From the NCBI GenBank assembly GCA_030077755.1, contig JAQJZZ010000007.1, forward strand, positions 1,364,001 through 1,428,000: a DNA stretch of 64,000 bases, written 5' to 3'. Positions 38,072 to 48,960 of this stretch are shown in pieces. The position numbers and the translations under genes were made by a program. The first letter of the stretch is position 1, and every line of letters starts with the position of its first letter. The notes beneath the pieces were generated by a model. That model was not told where the DNA came from and did no database searches. It saw only the letters and a program-made list of their open reading frames with translations. The stretch comes from Filosporella fistucella (lineage: Eukaryota; Ascomycota; Leotiomycetes; Helotiales).

Positions 38072-38075
38072 ATGA
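38052..38075 (+). promoter_or_regulatory. Upstream ORF overlapping the start codon of the next gene
   Basis: An ATG at 38052 opens a seven-codon frame ending in TGA at 38073-38075, which overlaps the main ATG at 38072 in the arrangement ATGA. Such stop-start overlap can allow termination-reinitiation. Seen directly; effect inferred and dependent on the transcript starting upstream of 38052. Confidence 0.5.
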
Positions 38076-40516
38076 GCGAGACGAAGAGAAAGCTTTTGGA
38101 TCTCTTTAGAAGCCGGAGTGCTTCTGAGCACTCGAAGAATCCTAAGAGTGTAAGTGGTGCCTCACCCTTGGCACAGCATCCTATTATGGTTACATCGCTA
38201 GGAATACGGTTCTGGTTATTGCTATAGATATTAGCACTAGCTGACCGAAATTAGCAGAGAGAAAGGGAGCGCAGACATCATCGCGAACGTCCAGATCGAC
38301 CGGCTACTTCGCATTCCCCACGGCATCAAGCAGAGCGACCTCACCGTGTCCACTCGCCATATTCCAAATCGGAACCTCGAAGATCCTCTACTGTGCGCTC
38401 ATCTGCTCGTGCCAGTCCTGTGCAAAACCCCTTGACGGAATGGCCTCCTTCAGGCTTCGCCGCAAATGGGGATCTATCGCAGGGCAAAGCTATGGAATTG
38501 ATTGCGTCTGGGGTCCCAGTATTCAAGGGACATAGGCGAGCAATTCCCCACGCATCGGCCGAGTTCTTCCATTTTTATACCACTTGCGAGGGCAACGGGG
38601 GAGTTGGGACTGATTGTTGTACTCCATATACCGATGTTTTCTCGGTACAGTCTTTCCGGCTCCAGGGTTTGGGGCCAGCTACTCAGCCATGGGAATCTCT
38701 TGAACAGCCAAGTATGGCCTTTTATTTTGGAGCAAGGCCCGGTACAGTTTCCTTGAATCACTGGGTTAGCCTGAGTGGGAATCCCAACCCCCCAATAGAA
38801 TTGCGAGACCTAGGAGTAACTCCTCGTGAGATTGACATGTCTACTATTCTTGAACGGCTCGTCTTTCTTGAGGGTGGGTTTGAGGAGGATTATCCTGAGT
38901 TGCTTTACAAGAATCTTTACAAGAACTTGTTGCGGGATCCTGACCGCTACATGAATCCTCACAAAGCCATGGAGAAACAAATCGCGGATTTGATTATAGT
39001 CCTTTCGCGCCGGGAGTGGATCGATTTCAGTCGGCCAGAGAATCAAGTCGTGGCGAAACATTTCTCCAACTCTACGTGGGACAATAATGGAAGGTATAAA
39101 ATATTCTTTCATCAACTACTTCTAAGTATGGAGCTGGATCTTAGAATAAATTCCAGACACCATGCAGATTGGGCAAAAGAAAAGCTACTGTCACAATTGC
39201 CACCTTCCATAGCTTGGGACTTGGCTTTGGCCAGAAAGTGGAGAGAATGCATGAAGATAGAAAAATTCAAAACCGGTGGCGATCCCGAACAAAGTACGTA
39301 GGAGCCTGCTAAATCCTACCGATAAATACCCTACGGATATGTTTACTGACTGTAGCAGTCCGATTTCAACTTCGTGTCAAAAAATCACAAGTAAAAGCCC
39401 TTCGAAAGTTTGCGCGTGCTATGAAATGGCCCAATCTGGCTCGTGTTGATGATATTCTCAGGGAACGGGATTCAGATGAGAAACCACTCGAAGACCGAAG
39501 CTCAGATACAATGTCTTATTTCACAGGGGTGATTCTCCCGGGACCGACCTTACCATGGTTAATTATGAATTCCTTAATCGATTGTGATGCTGATGCAGCG
39601 TCCAACTCATTGGCATCCCTCACTCATATCTATCCGCACTCTGGCTTCCAATACAAGTCCACTACATACTGGTCATCTTCCTCCGTTGTGGGGAAAGTCC
39701 TTGCTCCAACGTGTCATGAGATTGCGGGCTGGGTCGGACCAACCCGACCAGCTCCTGACCTCTCACGCAGCCAGATTGCACGAATCCGTCAGCGACGACC
39801 CAAACAAAGCCTCACATTTAGCGACGTCGAGAGTATGACCGAACGGTCTGATCCACTGGGTCCTCCTTCAGACGCCTACCCAATATCAGAGTATCAGCTA
39901 TTGCTTCCCGAGCTGGATGTGGACAATATTGTTGATACAATTCGGATCGAGAAATTGGCTTTGAAGCCGATAGCGACCGCCAGTCAGTCCGATGCAGCCA
40001 AAGACAAGCCACTCACCTACGATGCCGCGGTTCAGTTTGCAGTTGATGGCAAATCATGGCCGTTGAGGCTTTCGTACGATGTCTCATTTGTGAATGCCTA
40101 CCCGTGCTCCCGCGGGCCTCACCCCTTGTTCTTTGATTATATCTACAAGGCAGTCAAGGTTGACGAGATACTGGTTATCCGAGACTGGGGAGGAGTGAAC
40201 GGGACTTCGAGCAGTACTGCACAAGCCTCAAGTCCGGAGTTACCAAAGCCAGGTAGTAAGTCTAGCGAACGAGACAATGATCTTGAGAAGGTGTTGGTTA
40301 TAGAGGCATTCGGGGTGAGCGACAATGAGGTCTTGGCTCGGGCTTGGTGTAGCCATGTATGTACCCTTTTCCTCAGTTCTCCTGCTAGATTCGCTGTGAA
40401 TCAGATTCTCGGCAGGTTTCAGCCTACTCCCCTGATAGAACTTGACATATTGCGGTTCTGATTCGTTGCAGTGGGGGTTAAGTGCGGTTGTTGCTAATGT
40501 CGAACGAACGTGGTAA
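38072..40516 (+). CDS. Conserved-looking protein of unknown function, 719 residues
   Basis: Best model: join(38072..38149, 38255..39293, 39359..40356, 40472..40516), 2160 bases with consistent phases. I do not recognise a domain. The N-terminus is basic and Ser/Arg-rich (MSETKRKLLDLFRSRSASEH, then an RERERRHHRERP run). The middle contains a Cys-bearing block (FFHFYTTCEGNGGVGTDCC) and helical regions with many aromatic residues. The second half has an RxRQRRPKQ basic patch near 470 and a beta-rich part (RLSYDVSFVNAYPCSRGPHP). There is no signal peptide or membrane segment, so a cytosolic or nuclear place is likely. Introns 1 and 2 both end in NAGNAG acceptors (TTAGCAG and TGTAGCAG), so isoforms differing by one residue are possible. 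The last intron is less certain: without it the protein ends in a different tail at 40461. Confidence 0.72.
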
Positions 40517-42416
40517 GCTGCCCACATGGAATAACGGTTGGGTTGGAATAAGGACTAATGTATTGCGGTAGCATGGCATGTGCAATTCGTGAAGCCTATG
40601 CGGCTTGTTTGAATGTAGTAATCCTTGTGGAAGGGCTGCATGGCGACAACGAGAGTTGACGATGATTACGATGCGTTAGCCCAGGCTTCAATGACTTTAC
40701 GGAATTGCAATGTTTAAATGAAGATTTCATGGATCGTATGGGCTTGGTAAAGTTCTGAGCATTGGGAACGGGGTGGCAAGGGAGTTGCATGTTGCCGGGC
40801 TTTATGGAATATACCAGGAGTTATTGTGGTCCTTTTGGAGCGCGTTGTTTTCAGTTGGTTGTTGCAGCTATTGATTTGTTGCTTGCCTTCAGACTAATAT
40901 CGCATGTGTCCCATTCTAGCAGCAGTTCGAATGGTGCACCGGTTAAAGTTCAATATAAGAGAAAGCAAGATTTTGTGTACATTGAAGGGCACCACTTGTG
41001 ATGGTAAGTAAGGTCCAGGCTTTACCGTACTGTCCTTTCATTATGCTCTTCTTTTCGAGGCGTCGTCTAGCCTCTCCTAGCCAGGTTGAGCTGAGATGTG
41101 TCAAAGTGAAAATGACCGGATTTGGCGAGTAGATGGAGCCAGTGGGGAGTGGGGGACTGGCGGGAAGGGTCCAAGAATGGATTTAGCGGCAATGATCAGT
41201 CAGTGAATGGGACTGGGAACGAATGTGGCCTGAGGATGGAGTTAGATTGCTGAGGTGAGGTGGTCCTTAGCTGACCGTCCTTTGAAGCGGCAATATTGAA
41301 TAATTGAATTGGAATTGGAGGTGGAGGATTTGGGCGACGGCAGGGCGAGTGAGGGTGAGGGCCCGACCATTGGGTCTTTGCTCGTTTGGAGGGTGTGGCT
41401 GGAGCTGAGGCGGCATATGAGGCTGAATGAAGCCATAACCTAACGAGGCACCCTGTAAATACCTTCAGCTACCTGGGTAGGTGCCTTAGGTAACGAGGTA
41501 AGATACTTCCAGGTTGATTGCACTTGTACTTGTACTTCTATACCTACCTTGACAACGGAGGTAGGCTAGGTATATATACAATACCTAGGTACTTTACCTT
41601 AATGCACAAAAAAAGACGACTCCACTCGACAGCTCTCAAACCAGAGTCAGAGTCAGACCCAGACTCCGGGTCCAAGACCGGTCCGGCTCCCAATGGAAGG
41701 CTCCACATCATTTCAAGTAAAACTCATTTGTAGTCACCTGTAGCTGTGTACAAAGCACTCATGCTCTTACTGCACATCCTTGGGCGAATGAGTCCAGATC
41801 TTCAGGTATCGCTACGAATCCAGTACATTACATTGGCGCACTGGATTCAGCTGTCAACGGGACGGGACCTGACAGGAGACCTGTTCCCATCTCATTTCAC
41901 GTGTATCTGACCTTCCCCATTCGGTACCCTCACGAAGCAACAACGCCTCCTCGCCTCGCACCCCCTGCTGCAGGAAAAGCTTGTCGTAACGGAACTCTAC
42001 CTCTAGGTACTGTACCTCTCTCATTTTGCCATGATCCTCAAATATTAAGATATACTATACGAATATTCCGCTGTCGTATACCTTTACTCGTTCCTAGGGT
42101 ATCACTAATACTCCATGCAATTAACGACTCTCTCGCATTCAAGAAACCCTCCAATACGCCACATCTTGAGATCCCGGCCGACATGGCTCATTGTGGATCT
42201 GGACAACGCCGACAATGCGACTCTGTCATTCAGCTATGGCAACTCTGCCCGTGTTGGGAGATTCTCGACTAGTTGCGTCTGTTCGTGGAAATCCCGAGAT
42301 ATGCACTTATACCGGTGCCATGGCCAGCCAAAACGTTCGGTACCAGAAATCCTCTTGGCAATCTTTCTGCTGCTTTTATTGCAAGTTATACACAGTAGGT
42401 AGATTTGCTCCTGGAA
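40517..42416. other. Intergenic region at the change from housekeeping to accessory DNA
   Basis: 1.9 kb with no supported gene. It carries dense ACCTACC/GGTAGG/CCTAGG words at about 41460-41620. Frames between 41900 and 42400 are open but do not splice convincingly to the WSC gene. Confidence 0.5.
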
Positions 42417-45400
42417 ATGTCGTCGGTCTCGGGTTGTAAAGCTATTGTTATGGCTTTGGCCGTTGGGGTCGTGAGTACAAATCCACCTGACAGAGATGAG
42501 TGTCGAAATAATACGATCCAGATTAATGTTGCTACCGGTCTCTCAATTCAGGTCAGGGAAACTCCTCAGCCACTGAACCCCCCGAGCTTTGATAATTGGA
42601 ATTACCTGGGATGCTATTCGTGAGTGACATTTGTTATTTATCAACACTTATTATTCCCTGGCCAGAAGACTATCGACCGCACTTTGCTCGCAATATTCGT
42701 CATCAAATCTGCACCCCGAATCGATCTCGTTGAGAACGAGTTGGTACTGAAATAATGGTTTCGACCTGCTTGTTTCAGGGCAAATCTATGAAGATTTATA
42801 CCTGAACTCTTTCTGACCCGAGTTACTTTCTTGGTGATGCAACGTGAAGTCAGACAAGTAGGAGAAACTTGACTAAAGACCCACCAAAGAGATACGCAAG
42901 CATCGCGGACTCTTGCAATCGCAGCCCATTTCGGAGAGCACGTTGATGATGACAATTGCATCTATCAATGCATTCAGCTTGGCCATATTTTCGCCGGTGT
43001 GGAATATTCTGGGCAGTGTTGTAAGTAGTTCTGTATATCCCACGACAAGCACACTGTGCTCACTTAGCCTGGCAGATTGTGGCGATTATGTCAACCCTGT
43101 GGCTACGAAGCAACCCGAGTCGGAATGTTACATGCCGTGTACAAAAACTGCTACTCAAGCTGTAAGTAAAACCTTCAACTCACAGGGGATGACACATGTC
43201 CCAGATCTTAGGTCAGATGAACAACTAATCTGTCTAAAGTGTGGCGGTCCTGGCCGTATGAATCTTTACAACTTGATCGGTGCTAATCCTGCAACTCCAC
43301 CTGCAGAAGTTACCACAAACTCAGGGGTAAACTCGTTCATTTTGCAAGGGTGTTATTCCGACTCTGTTGGTGCTCGTACACTGGCGAACACAGTTGGCAC
43401 GACTGGTGGAGGAGCTGCCATGACTGTAGCTCTGTAGGTAGTCCCAGTCACGTGATTAATAGCTACCATTGCAGCTGCTTCCCTATATCTACAAACCTAT
43501 TTTGATCTTTCGCTAACATATTTAATTAGTTGTGTTGACGCTTGTCACAATGCTGGATACATTCTCGCAGGAGCAGAATACGGAGGCCAATGCTACTGCG
43601 ACAATACGTTCATTAATGGAGGACCATTCTCAAGCCTCTCTAACTGCAATATGGCATGTAACGGTAACTCATCAGAATTTTGCGGGGGTCCCGGGGCACT
43701 TAACATGTACAGTTACCAAGGTACAACGCCTGTATCCTCAACTGTTGTTGTGTCTACACCGACACCGGTGACAAGCGTATCTCTCCCATCGTCCTGGGAG
43801 ACTCTTGGATGCTTCACAGACAATGTTGGGAGTAGGGCATTAACTCATGACTTGAATATCCCTTCCTTGACAATAGAGAAGTGCATCAATGGTTGTTAGT
43901 TGCCCTATACCTTCAAGAGATAGCGCCCAGCTCCTCCACCATTCAGTGGCCTGCTTCCACTCTCTCGTAGCATCACATGCTGATTGTTCCTAGGTGCTAA
44001 TGCGGGCTTCACTGTTGCCGGAGTTGAGTGCGTCCTACTTTTTCTCACGCAGTCATCCTTCGGTTGATGTAGTCCGTTCATATCAACAATGGATCTTAAA
44101 GGGTTGACAAAACCGAATATGGCAGAATCTACAAGATGCATCTGGGCAGGATCTACGAGATACATATGCTGACGAGTCATAGGTATGGCGGGGAGTGTTA
44201 TTGCGATTCCAAGATCCAGAACAACCAGGGGCAGGCATCGGACGGTTCTGCAGGTTGTAACATGGGATGCAGTGGAAATGCTGGCGAAACCTGTGGTGGA
44301 CCCAATCGCCTTAATGTTTTCGCAGCTGGATCGCAGTGGCTAGGTATCGGCTGTTTCACTGATCAGACATACAGCAGAACCCTAACGACCGTCGGCAAGT
44401 TTGATGGTTTGCTGACAATCGAGAAATGCCTGGCTAGTTGTCATGCTGCAGGCTATAAATATGCCGGAGCAGAATACTCCAAGGAGTGCTATTGCAGTAA
44501 CTCGTTCTCTAATGGCGGCACTGTCGCACCTGACGGAAATGCTGGGTGCTCTTGGACATGTGAAGGCGACAACTCACAGATATGCGGCGGAAACTCCCGT
44601 CTCTCCATATATGAATACATTGGCGCTGATGGAATTTCTGTTCCGCCTCCAGCATCTACATCCACGGCAATCTCCTCGACATCCTCAATCATAGCTGGTG
44701 TCACCCCTTTCCCAACATTAACGGCATCTAACTCGATATCATCGTCAACTACGCAGACTTCAACGCCTTCGGGAATCTCCAAACTTCCCCCTGGGTGGTC
44801 GTATCACGGATGCTGGGCAGAAGGTACAAATGGCCGAATCCTAGCTCATCAAGAGTCAGACTCGTCCAACAATACAATTGAATCATGTATATCGGCTTGC
44901 TCGGGTATGGGAATGACCCTTGCTGGTTTGGAATATTCTTCTCAATGGTACGTCAATTTTGTCATCAGCCAAGTGGGAGCTGGCAGTCTCACTGCCGGAA
45001 TCACATATGTTCTATCCATATCTCCAGAAGACAGACTGAATAACATATTTTCCAGCTTTTGCGACAACTTCATCAGGAATAATGGAATGGTTTCGTCTGC
45101 TGACTCGAATTGTGCCATGAAATGCTCTGGTAATGATGCAGAGACCTGTGGCGGCGGTGGTTTGGTCAGTCTGTATTCTTCAGCGACCCCGGGCATAGCC
45201 CCCATCCCAGCCATTAAAAAAACTGGATTGCCGGGCACGTGGATCTGGAAAGGTTGTTTTTCTGATCAAATCGGACAGCGAGATCTGGGAGACAATGGCG
45301 TTGAAACAGAATCACTTACTCTCAATTCCGCTGACTACTGTCTTGAGTATTGTTTTTCACAAGGCTTTGATGCTGCAGGTACGGAATATTCGAAACAATG

Positions 45401-45676
45401 CTGTAGGTACCTAGTGTCGAATACTTAGCACAGGCTAACATTCCAATAGTTTGCGGCCACGCCTCTTCTTTTATAGCAGTCAACCCCACCCTACTAGATG
45501 ATTCGCATTGCAACAGTAAGAATTCCATTCCTCCCTATGTTTCTGTACTCTGGTTGTTTGTTCCTCGAACATCGAGAAGGCAACCAACAGCGCTAATGTT
45601 CGTAGTGATCTGTACCGGGAACGAGACGCAGACGTGTGGGGGAGCTGGAGCACTAGCTTACTATGCTCTGGAATGA
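42417..45676 (+). CDS. Secreted protein with six WSC domains
   Basis: Ten exons: 42417..42619, 42890..43020, 43076..43161, 43240..43433, 43530..43894, 43994..44027, 44183..44947, 45056..45402, 45450..45515, 45606..45676; 2262 bases, 753 residues, all phases agree. After a hydrophobic N-terminus (KAIVMALAVGVVS) there are six WSC carbohydrate-binding modules at about residues 64-154, 177-264, 297-380, 392-477, 544-631 and 656-753. Each has the G-C-(Y/F/W)-(S/T/A)-(D/E) start, an AG-x-EY-x-x-(E/Q)-C-(Y/F)-C centre and a C-x-G-x-x-x-x-x-CGG end. A Ser/Thr-rich linker lies between modules 4 and 5. There is no C-terminal membrane anchor, so it is probably a soluble wall- or glucan-binding protein, unlike Wsc1-type sensors. 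A 51-base GTGAGT..ATCCAG segment at 42471-42521 might be a further in-frame intron. The 42620-42889 intron is long (270 bases). Confidence 0.88.
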
Positions 45677-46018
45677 GAGCTTACTTTTGTCCCTTGCTTC
45701 TGTTTTCGATATAGAACGTCTGCTTCGCGGTAGAGATATCGCAAGAAGTATAGTATTACTCCCGCGTCTGATTTATGTATATGTACTTAGCAAAGAAAAT
45801 CAAACCTGTAAGGGACAAATTACCCTTTCTTTGCCTTACCTGCGAGCGCAGCGAGGCTGGGGGTTTGGGGGCTTGCCCCCATAAAGAACGCCCCGGCCAA
45901 TTATTCCCTTAATGACGGTACGAGCCCTGGCTGTGACCAATCACAGGTGACATATATTAATCAGATCTGAACATGAAGAGTGTGCCTGTGCAAGTATCAC
46001 GACATTTGTCATAACATT
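45677..46018. other. Intergenic region with GC-rich palindrome
   Basis: 342 bases after the WSC gene. It contains a short sequence of unusual composition at about 45840-45900: GCGAGCGCAGCGAGG, then a G-run, then the perfect palindrome GGGGGCTTGCCCCC (45867-45880). No gene. Confidence 0.7.
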
Positions 46019-46610
46019 TCATTTCCCTCGCACTCGCAGATACCACGCGATAAAGCCATCCGCGGCGCCTTCCTCCGTCGCACTTAGCTTAACAAATGCC
46101 TCGCCCCAGGCTCGTGCTCCAAGATTCTTGATAGAGTCAACTGGGCTGGAAACCCCAAAGGAAAGGGTTTCTTGCACGGCTTTCGGCAGATTGAGGGGGC
46201 TACCACATGTTGCCAGGCTATGAAAACGATCTGGATATCTCGCCCCGAGAAACCTCGCGAATATACCGCTGGTGCTTTCGCCCAAATAGTGGACTTGGTC
46301 AAGCTTGAGTTGATTTAAAGTGTCAATGATCTCGCTCGCAACAACTTCAAGGGTTTTGGGATGAGAATTGGGTGCAGCGCTTGAGTAACCGTGGCCCAAA
46401 GCGTCACGGCTTATCACACGGTATTCCTGAGCCAAAACAGGGACCCATTTGTACCAGAAAGCTGACGATCTTCCGAAATCATGCTGGATGAGAACCGTCT
46501 CAGTGGGTCCCCGGGCTCTGCGAAGTTATCATGGTGGTTAAAGGTCTTGACACCGCTGGGGTGAGTGATGTAAGGCATTCTGATACGACCGGTTGAAAAG
46601 GACTTTTGTG
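46019..46610 (-). pseudogene. Alpha/beta hydrolase relic (frameshifted and truncated)
   Basis: The minus strand encodes two blocks in different frames. The first starts at an ATG (46579) with MPYITHPSGVKTFNHHDNFA. The second reads TVLIQHDFGRSSAFWYKWVP, LAQEYRVISRDALGHGYSS, and DQVHYLGESTSGIFARFLGA before stopping at 46019. Together they match the N-terminal half of small alpha/beta hydrolases (dehalogenase / enol-lactonase type). A one-base loss in the GGGG run near 46510 explains the frame change. The nucleophile elbow reads G-E-S-T-S instead of G-x-S-x-G, the oxyanion HG has become HD, and the C-terminal half with the catalytic His is missing. It is therefore broken in at least three ways. 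A sequencing error could explain the frameshift only. Confidence 0.75.
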
Positions 46611-47164
46611 TGACAAAGCCCAATGCACAAAATGTGGTTGGATTTCCTGCAGGGGTATCAAGTGTTTTGCATTCGAAGAGGAAACGAGGATACTTTTATA
46701 TATGCACAGTCCGAGAAGACTACATTCATAAACCCCTCAATTAATGTTGAAGCAAGGACAGAGCTCGACACCGGGACCTGCGGATGTGATCGTTATTTGA
46801 CCTCAGATGCCCCTGAATTAGCTTGCCTAGAAACACGCGATACAGTGCACTCGACGGCAACGCACAAATGAAGAATCCTAACCCTATCGAGTGGTGCGGA
46901 TCTGGTGTGTGTGGATATACGTTTAAGTTCCAAGATATGTCCTTTTGTGCCTGGGTACTTACTCTGTCTTCACAGATTGCATGACATTTATCTCACCCGC
47001 GGGAAGTCTCCTGCGCAGGAAACACGGAAAACTTGCGGTGGTCTAGATGCTCCATACATAAATGAGAGGAAAGTCACCCGTTCAATCTGTTCATGGCTAT
47101 CGTTAGCGATCAGCTTTCAACGCAACAGCCACTTTCTCGTTTTATCCGATCAATAAATACAAAC
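46611..47164. other. Intergenic region between gene relics
   Basis: About 550 bases with no supported gene. Confidence 0.5.
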
Positions 47165-47650
47165 CAGTATTCATCGACATGTCCGCTCCTCTCATTGTGG
47201 GACTGACTCTCCCGTGCCTCCAACTACTCGCGGATACGGCCCCAACAACTTCGTGCTCGTTGTCTTATGTATAACGTCCATGCGCCACTTCTACAGTGAG
47301 ATTCTCGGGATAAACCATATCATTTCCCGCCAGGTCTCTCGAAGTTACCTTGTCACATATTTCGGTTATCCTGTCAGCGATTCGTATCTCAAACTGGTGA
47401 AGAAATTCTACGTAGCCTGGGAAGAAGACATGGACTGCTTGAGCTATTGAACTCGACAAAGGGAAAGTAACGATAATGATGGAAAGGCCGGGTTTTCACA
47501 CTTGGGTATTGTCGTGACAGATTTGAAGCTGCTGAGAGGAGAATGCGGGAATTTGAATTGCCAATCCTGAAAGCACTCAGTGACGAGGGCTTTGGAGCTG
47601 GGTTACTTAAAGTGGGACGGTGGGGACTGGGCAAGGCATCTACGAGGGAG
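47165..47650 (+). pseudogene. Glyoxalase I-like (VOC fold) gene relic
   Basis: Pieces of a lactoylglutathione lyase-like protein appear in order on the plus strand but in different frames. At 47278 onward the frame reads MRHFYSEILGINHIIS, then YLVTYFGYPVSDS, as in the SLxFYxxILGM..YFLGY part of glyoxalase I. Near 47425 another frame gives HGLLELLNSTKG. Near 47490 a third gives GFSHLGIVVTD, the family's GF-x-H-(I/L)-x-(I/V)-x-V-x-D metal-site block. Near 47520 comes RFEAAERRMREFELP. The intact enzyme removes methylglyoxal with glutathione. At least two or three frameshifts make this copy non-functional. The assignment is from motif order only. Confidence 0.55.
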
Positions 47651-48590
47651 GTAAATACGGGAGCAAAGGCGATGAATTGAGAAAATTACTACTTGTAACG
47701 AAACCAGATGGGAATGCAGTTGAGGTCCAGAACGCATAGTAGATCAAATTGAGAAGACACTTCGAAAATCATCAACAGCATCGATGTTGAGTCCGAGAGT
47801 GACTGTACAATATTAGATATATATTTACTATCGGAGGTGAGTGGAGTTTAGAAGATACCGACTGGTGTACTTGGTTTGTGGAGTGGAAATTTGATCATGT
47901 GATGTCGCCCAAATCCCATCTCGTCTGGTTGGGAATCGGGGGAGGGGCGAAGGTCCACCCGCACGCGATAAATAATTAAAGCTAGATCAATATCTTCCAC
48001 TTTCCTAAGACACCGACCTAAGCAACGATTTCTACGACAAGCACGCTCTATAGGAAGCAAGCACAGGACTATATAGTTAGGCAGACAACGCGATAGTCTT
48101 CTATTTTAGTATTTCACAGTAGTACAAACAGGGAGGGTTTATACATAGAAGGGGGAAACCTTATATAGTCTACTTAAATAGTAGTGGCTAATCCGATCTT
48201 CGGTCTCAATTCACCACGGGTAGGAAGTTTGTCATTGAGGGGAAATTCTTAACGAACCCAAGAAACTCAATAGCAAATATTTATACTACCCGCCCTGCCT
48301 ACCCATGATCTAAAGATAACTTATCTGCTTATTGTGGCATTTTGTGGCCGTTAAAGGTTGGAGCGAAGTCGTCTACGAGGAAAACCCAGTCTCGTTCATG
48401 GTGAGTCTTCGAGTAAAGCTCAGAGACTTGGACATTGTGAAAATACCTTCCTTATGTAATTCAACACATGCATGGAACTTGCATCAACCTCGCATTGGAC
48501 ACGCTACACCGGATAGATGGGCCTCATCGAGGCAGTCAAGGAGTTAAACATAGCCTATATCGCCTATCCTCCGTTTTGATATTTCTGCCT
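47651..48590. other. Intergenic region, no gene seen
   Basis: About 940 bases of moderately AT-rich DNA. A short inverted pair (GACTATATAG near 48067 and TATATAGTC near 48162) flanks about 90 bases, but it is too short to call an element. Confidence 0.45.
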
Positions 48591-48654
48591 CATCGCTAGC
48601 TTCCAATGCAAGACCCCGAAGATTTCGCACCTAACAATTTACGGTACTGTAATT

Positions 48655-48960
48655 GCCCTTGGCAGTGCTTATCGTTCAACAGCAACTGTTGCTCACAAGC
48701 CAACGACAACAATCAATACGGCAATTCCTGGAGAGTCCGCTTTACCTGCTTGTGGACAGCTTTGTTTCGATAATATGCTTGCTCAGTACTCTAGTCTCGG
48801 CTGCAAGCAATTGGATGCCTATTGCTTATGCAGTAATGTCAATTTTGGCTTTGGGCTTCGAGATTGTTCGAATGGCGCTTGCGGAACTGCTGTCGCTAGT
48901 ACTGTAATTTCCTTTGGAAGTTCAGATTGTGCGTCCGCTACAGCCACTCATACGGCTTAA
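48655..48960 (+). pseudogene. CFEM-domain coding fragment without a visible start or signal peptide
   Basis: A plus-strand frame ending in TAA (48958-48960) encodes a full CFEM module: PACGQLCFDNMLAQYSSLGC, then LDAYCLCSNVNFGFGLRDC, then NGACGTAVASTVISFGSSDC. Eight cysteines and the conserved Asp before YC-x-C are present. CFEM proteins of ascomycetes are secreted or GPI-anchored and bind haem or act at the host interface. In frame upstream there is no Met before the stop near 48583, and I find no signal peptide exon with a good donor. The frame upstream of the module reads as a Thr/Ala-rich segment. It is either the last exon of a gene with a small, unseen first exon or a decayed copy. The module itself is intact, so an active gene is possible. 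Confidence 0.6.

Noticed and set aside
42191..42439. Open frames just before the WSC gene as extra N-terminal exons
   Set aside because: They lack WSC or catalytic motifs, and the ATG at 42417 with its hydrophobic segment is a better start for a secreted protein.
42620..42889. snoRNA inside the 270-base WSC intron (TGGTGATGCA and CTGA words present)
   Set aside because: Box order and spacing are wrong for a C/D snoRNA and there is no terminal stem.
48060..48175. Short inverted repeat (GACTATATAG / TATATAGTC) as a miniature transposon
   Set aside because: The arms are only about nine bases in AT-rich DNA and no target-site duplication is visible.
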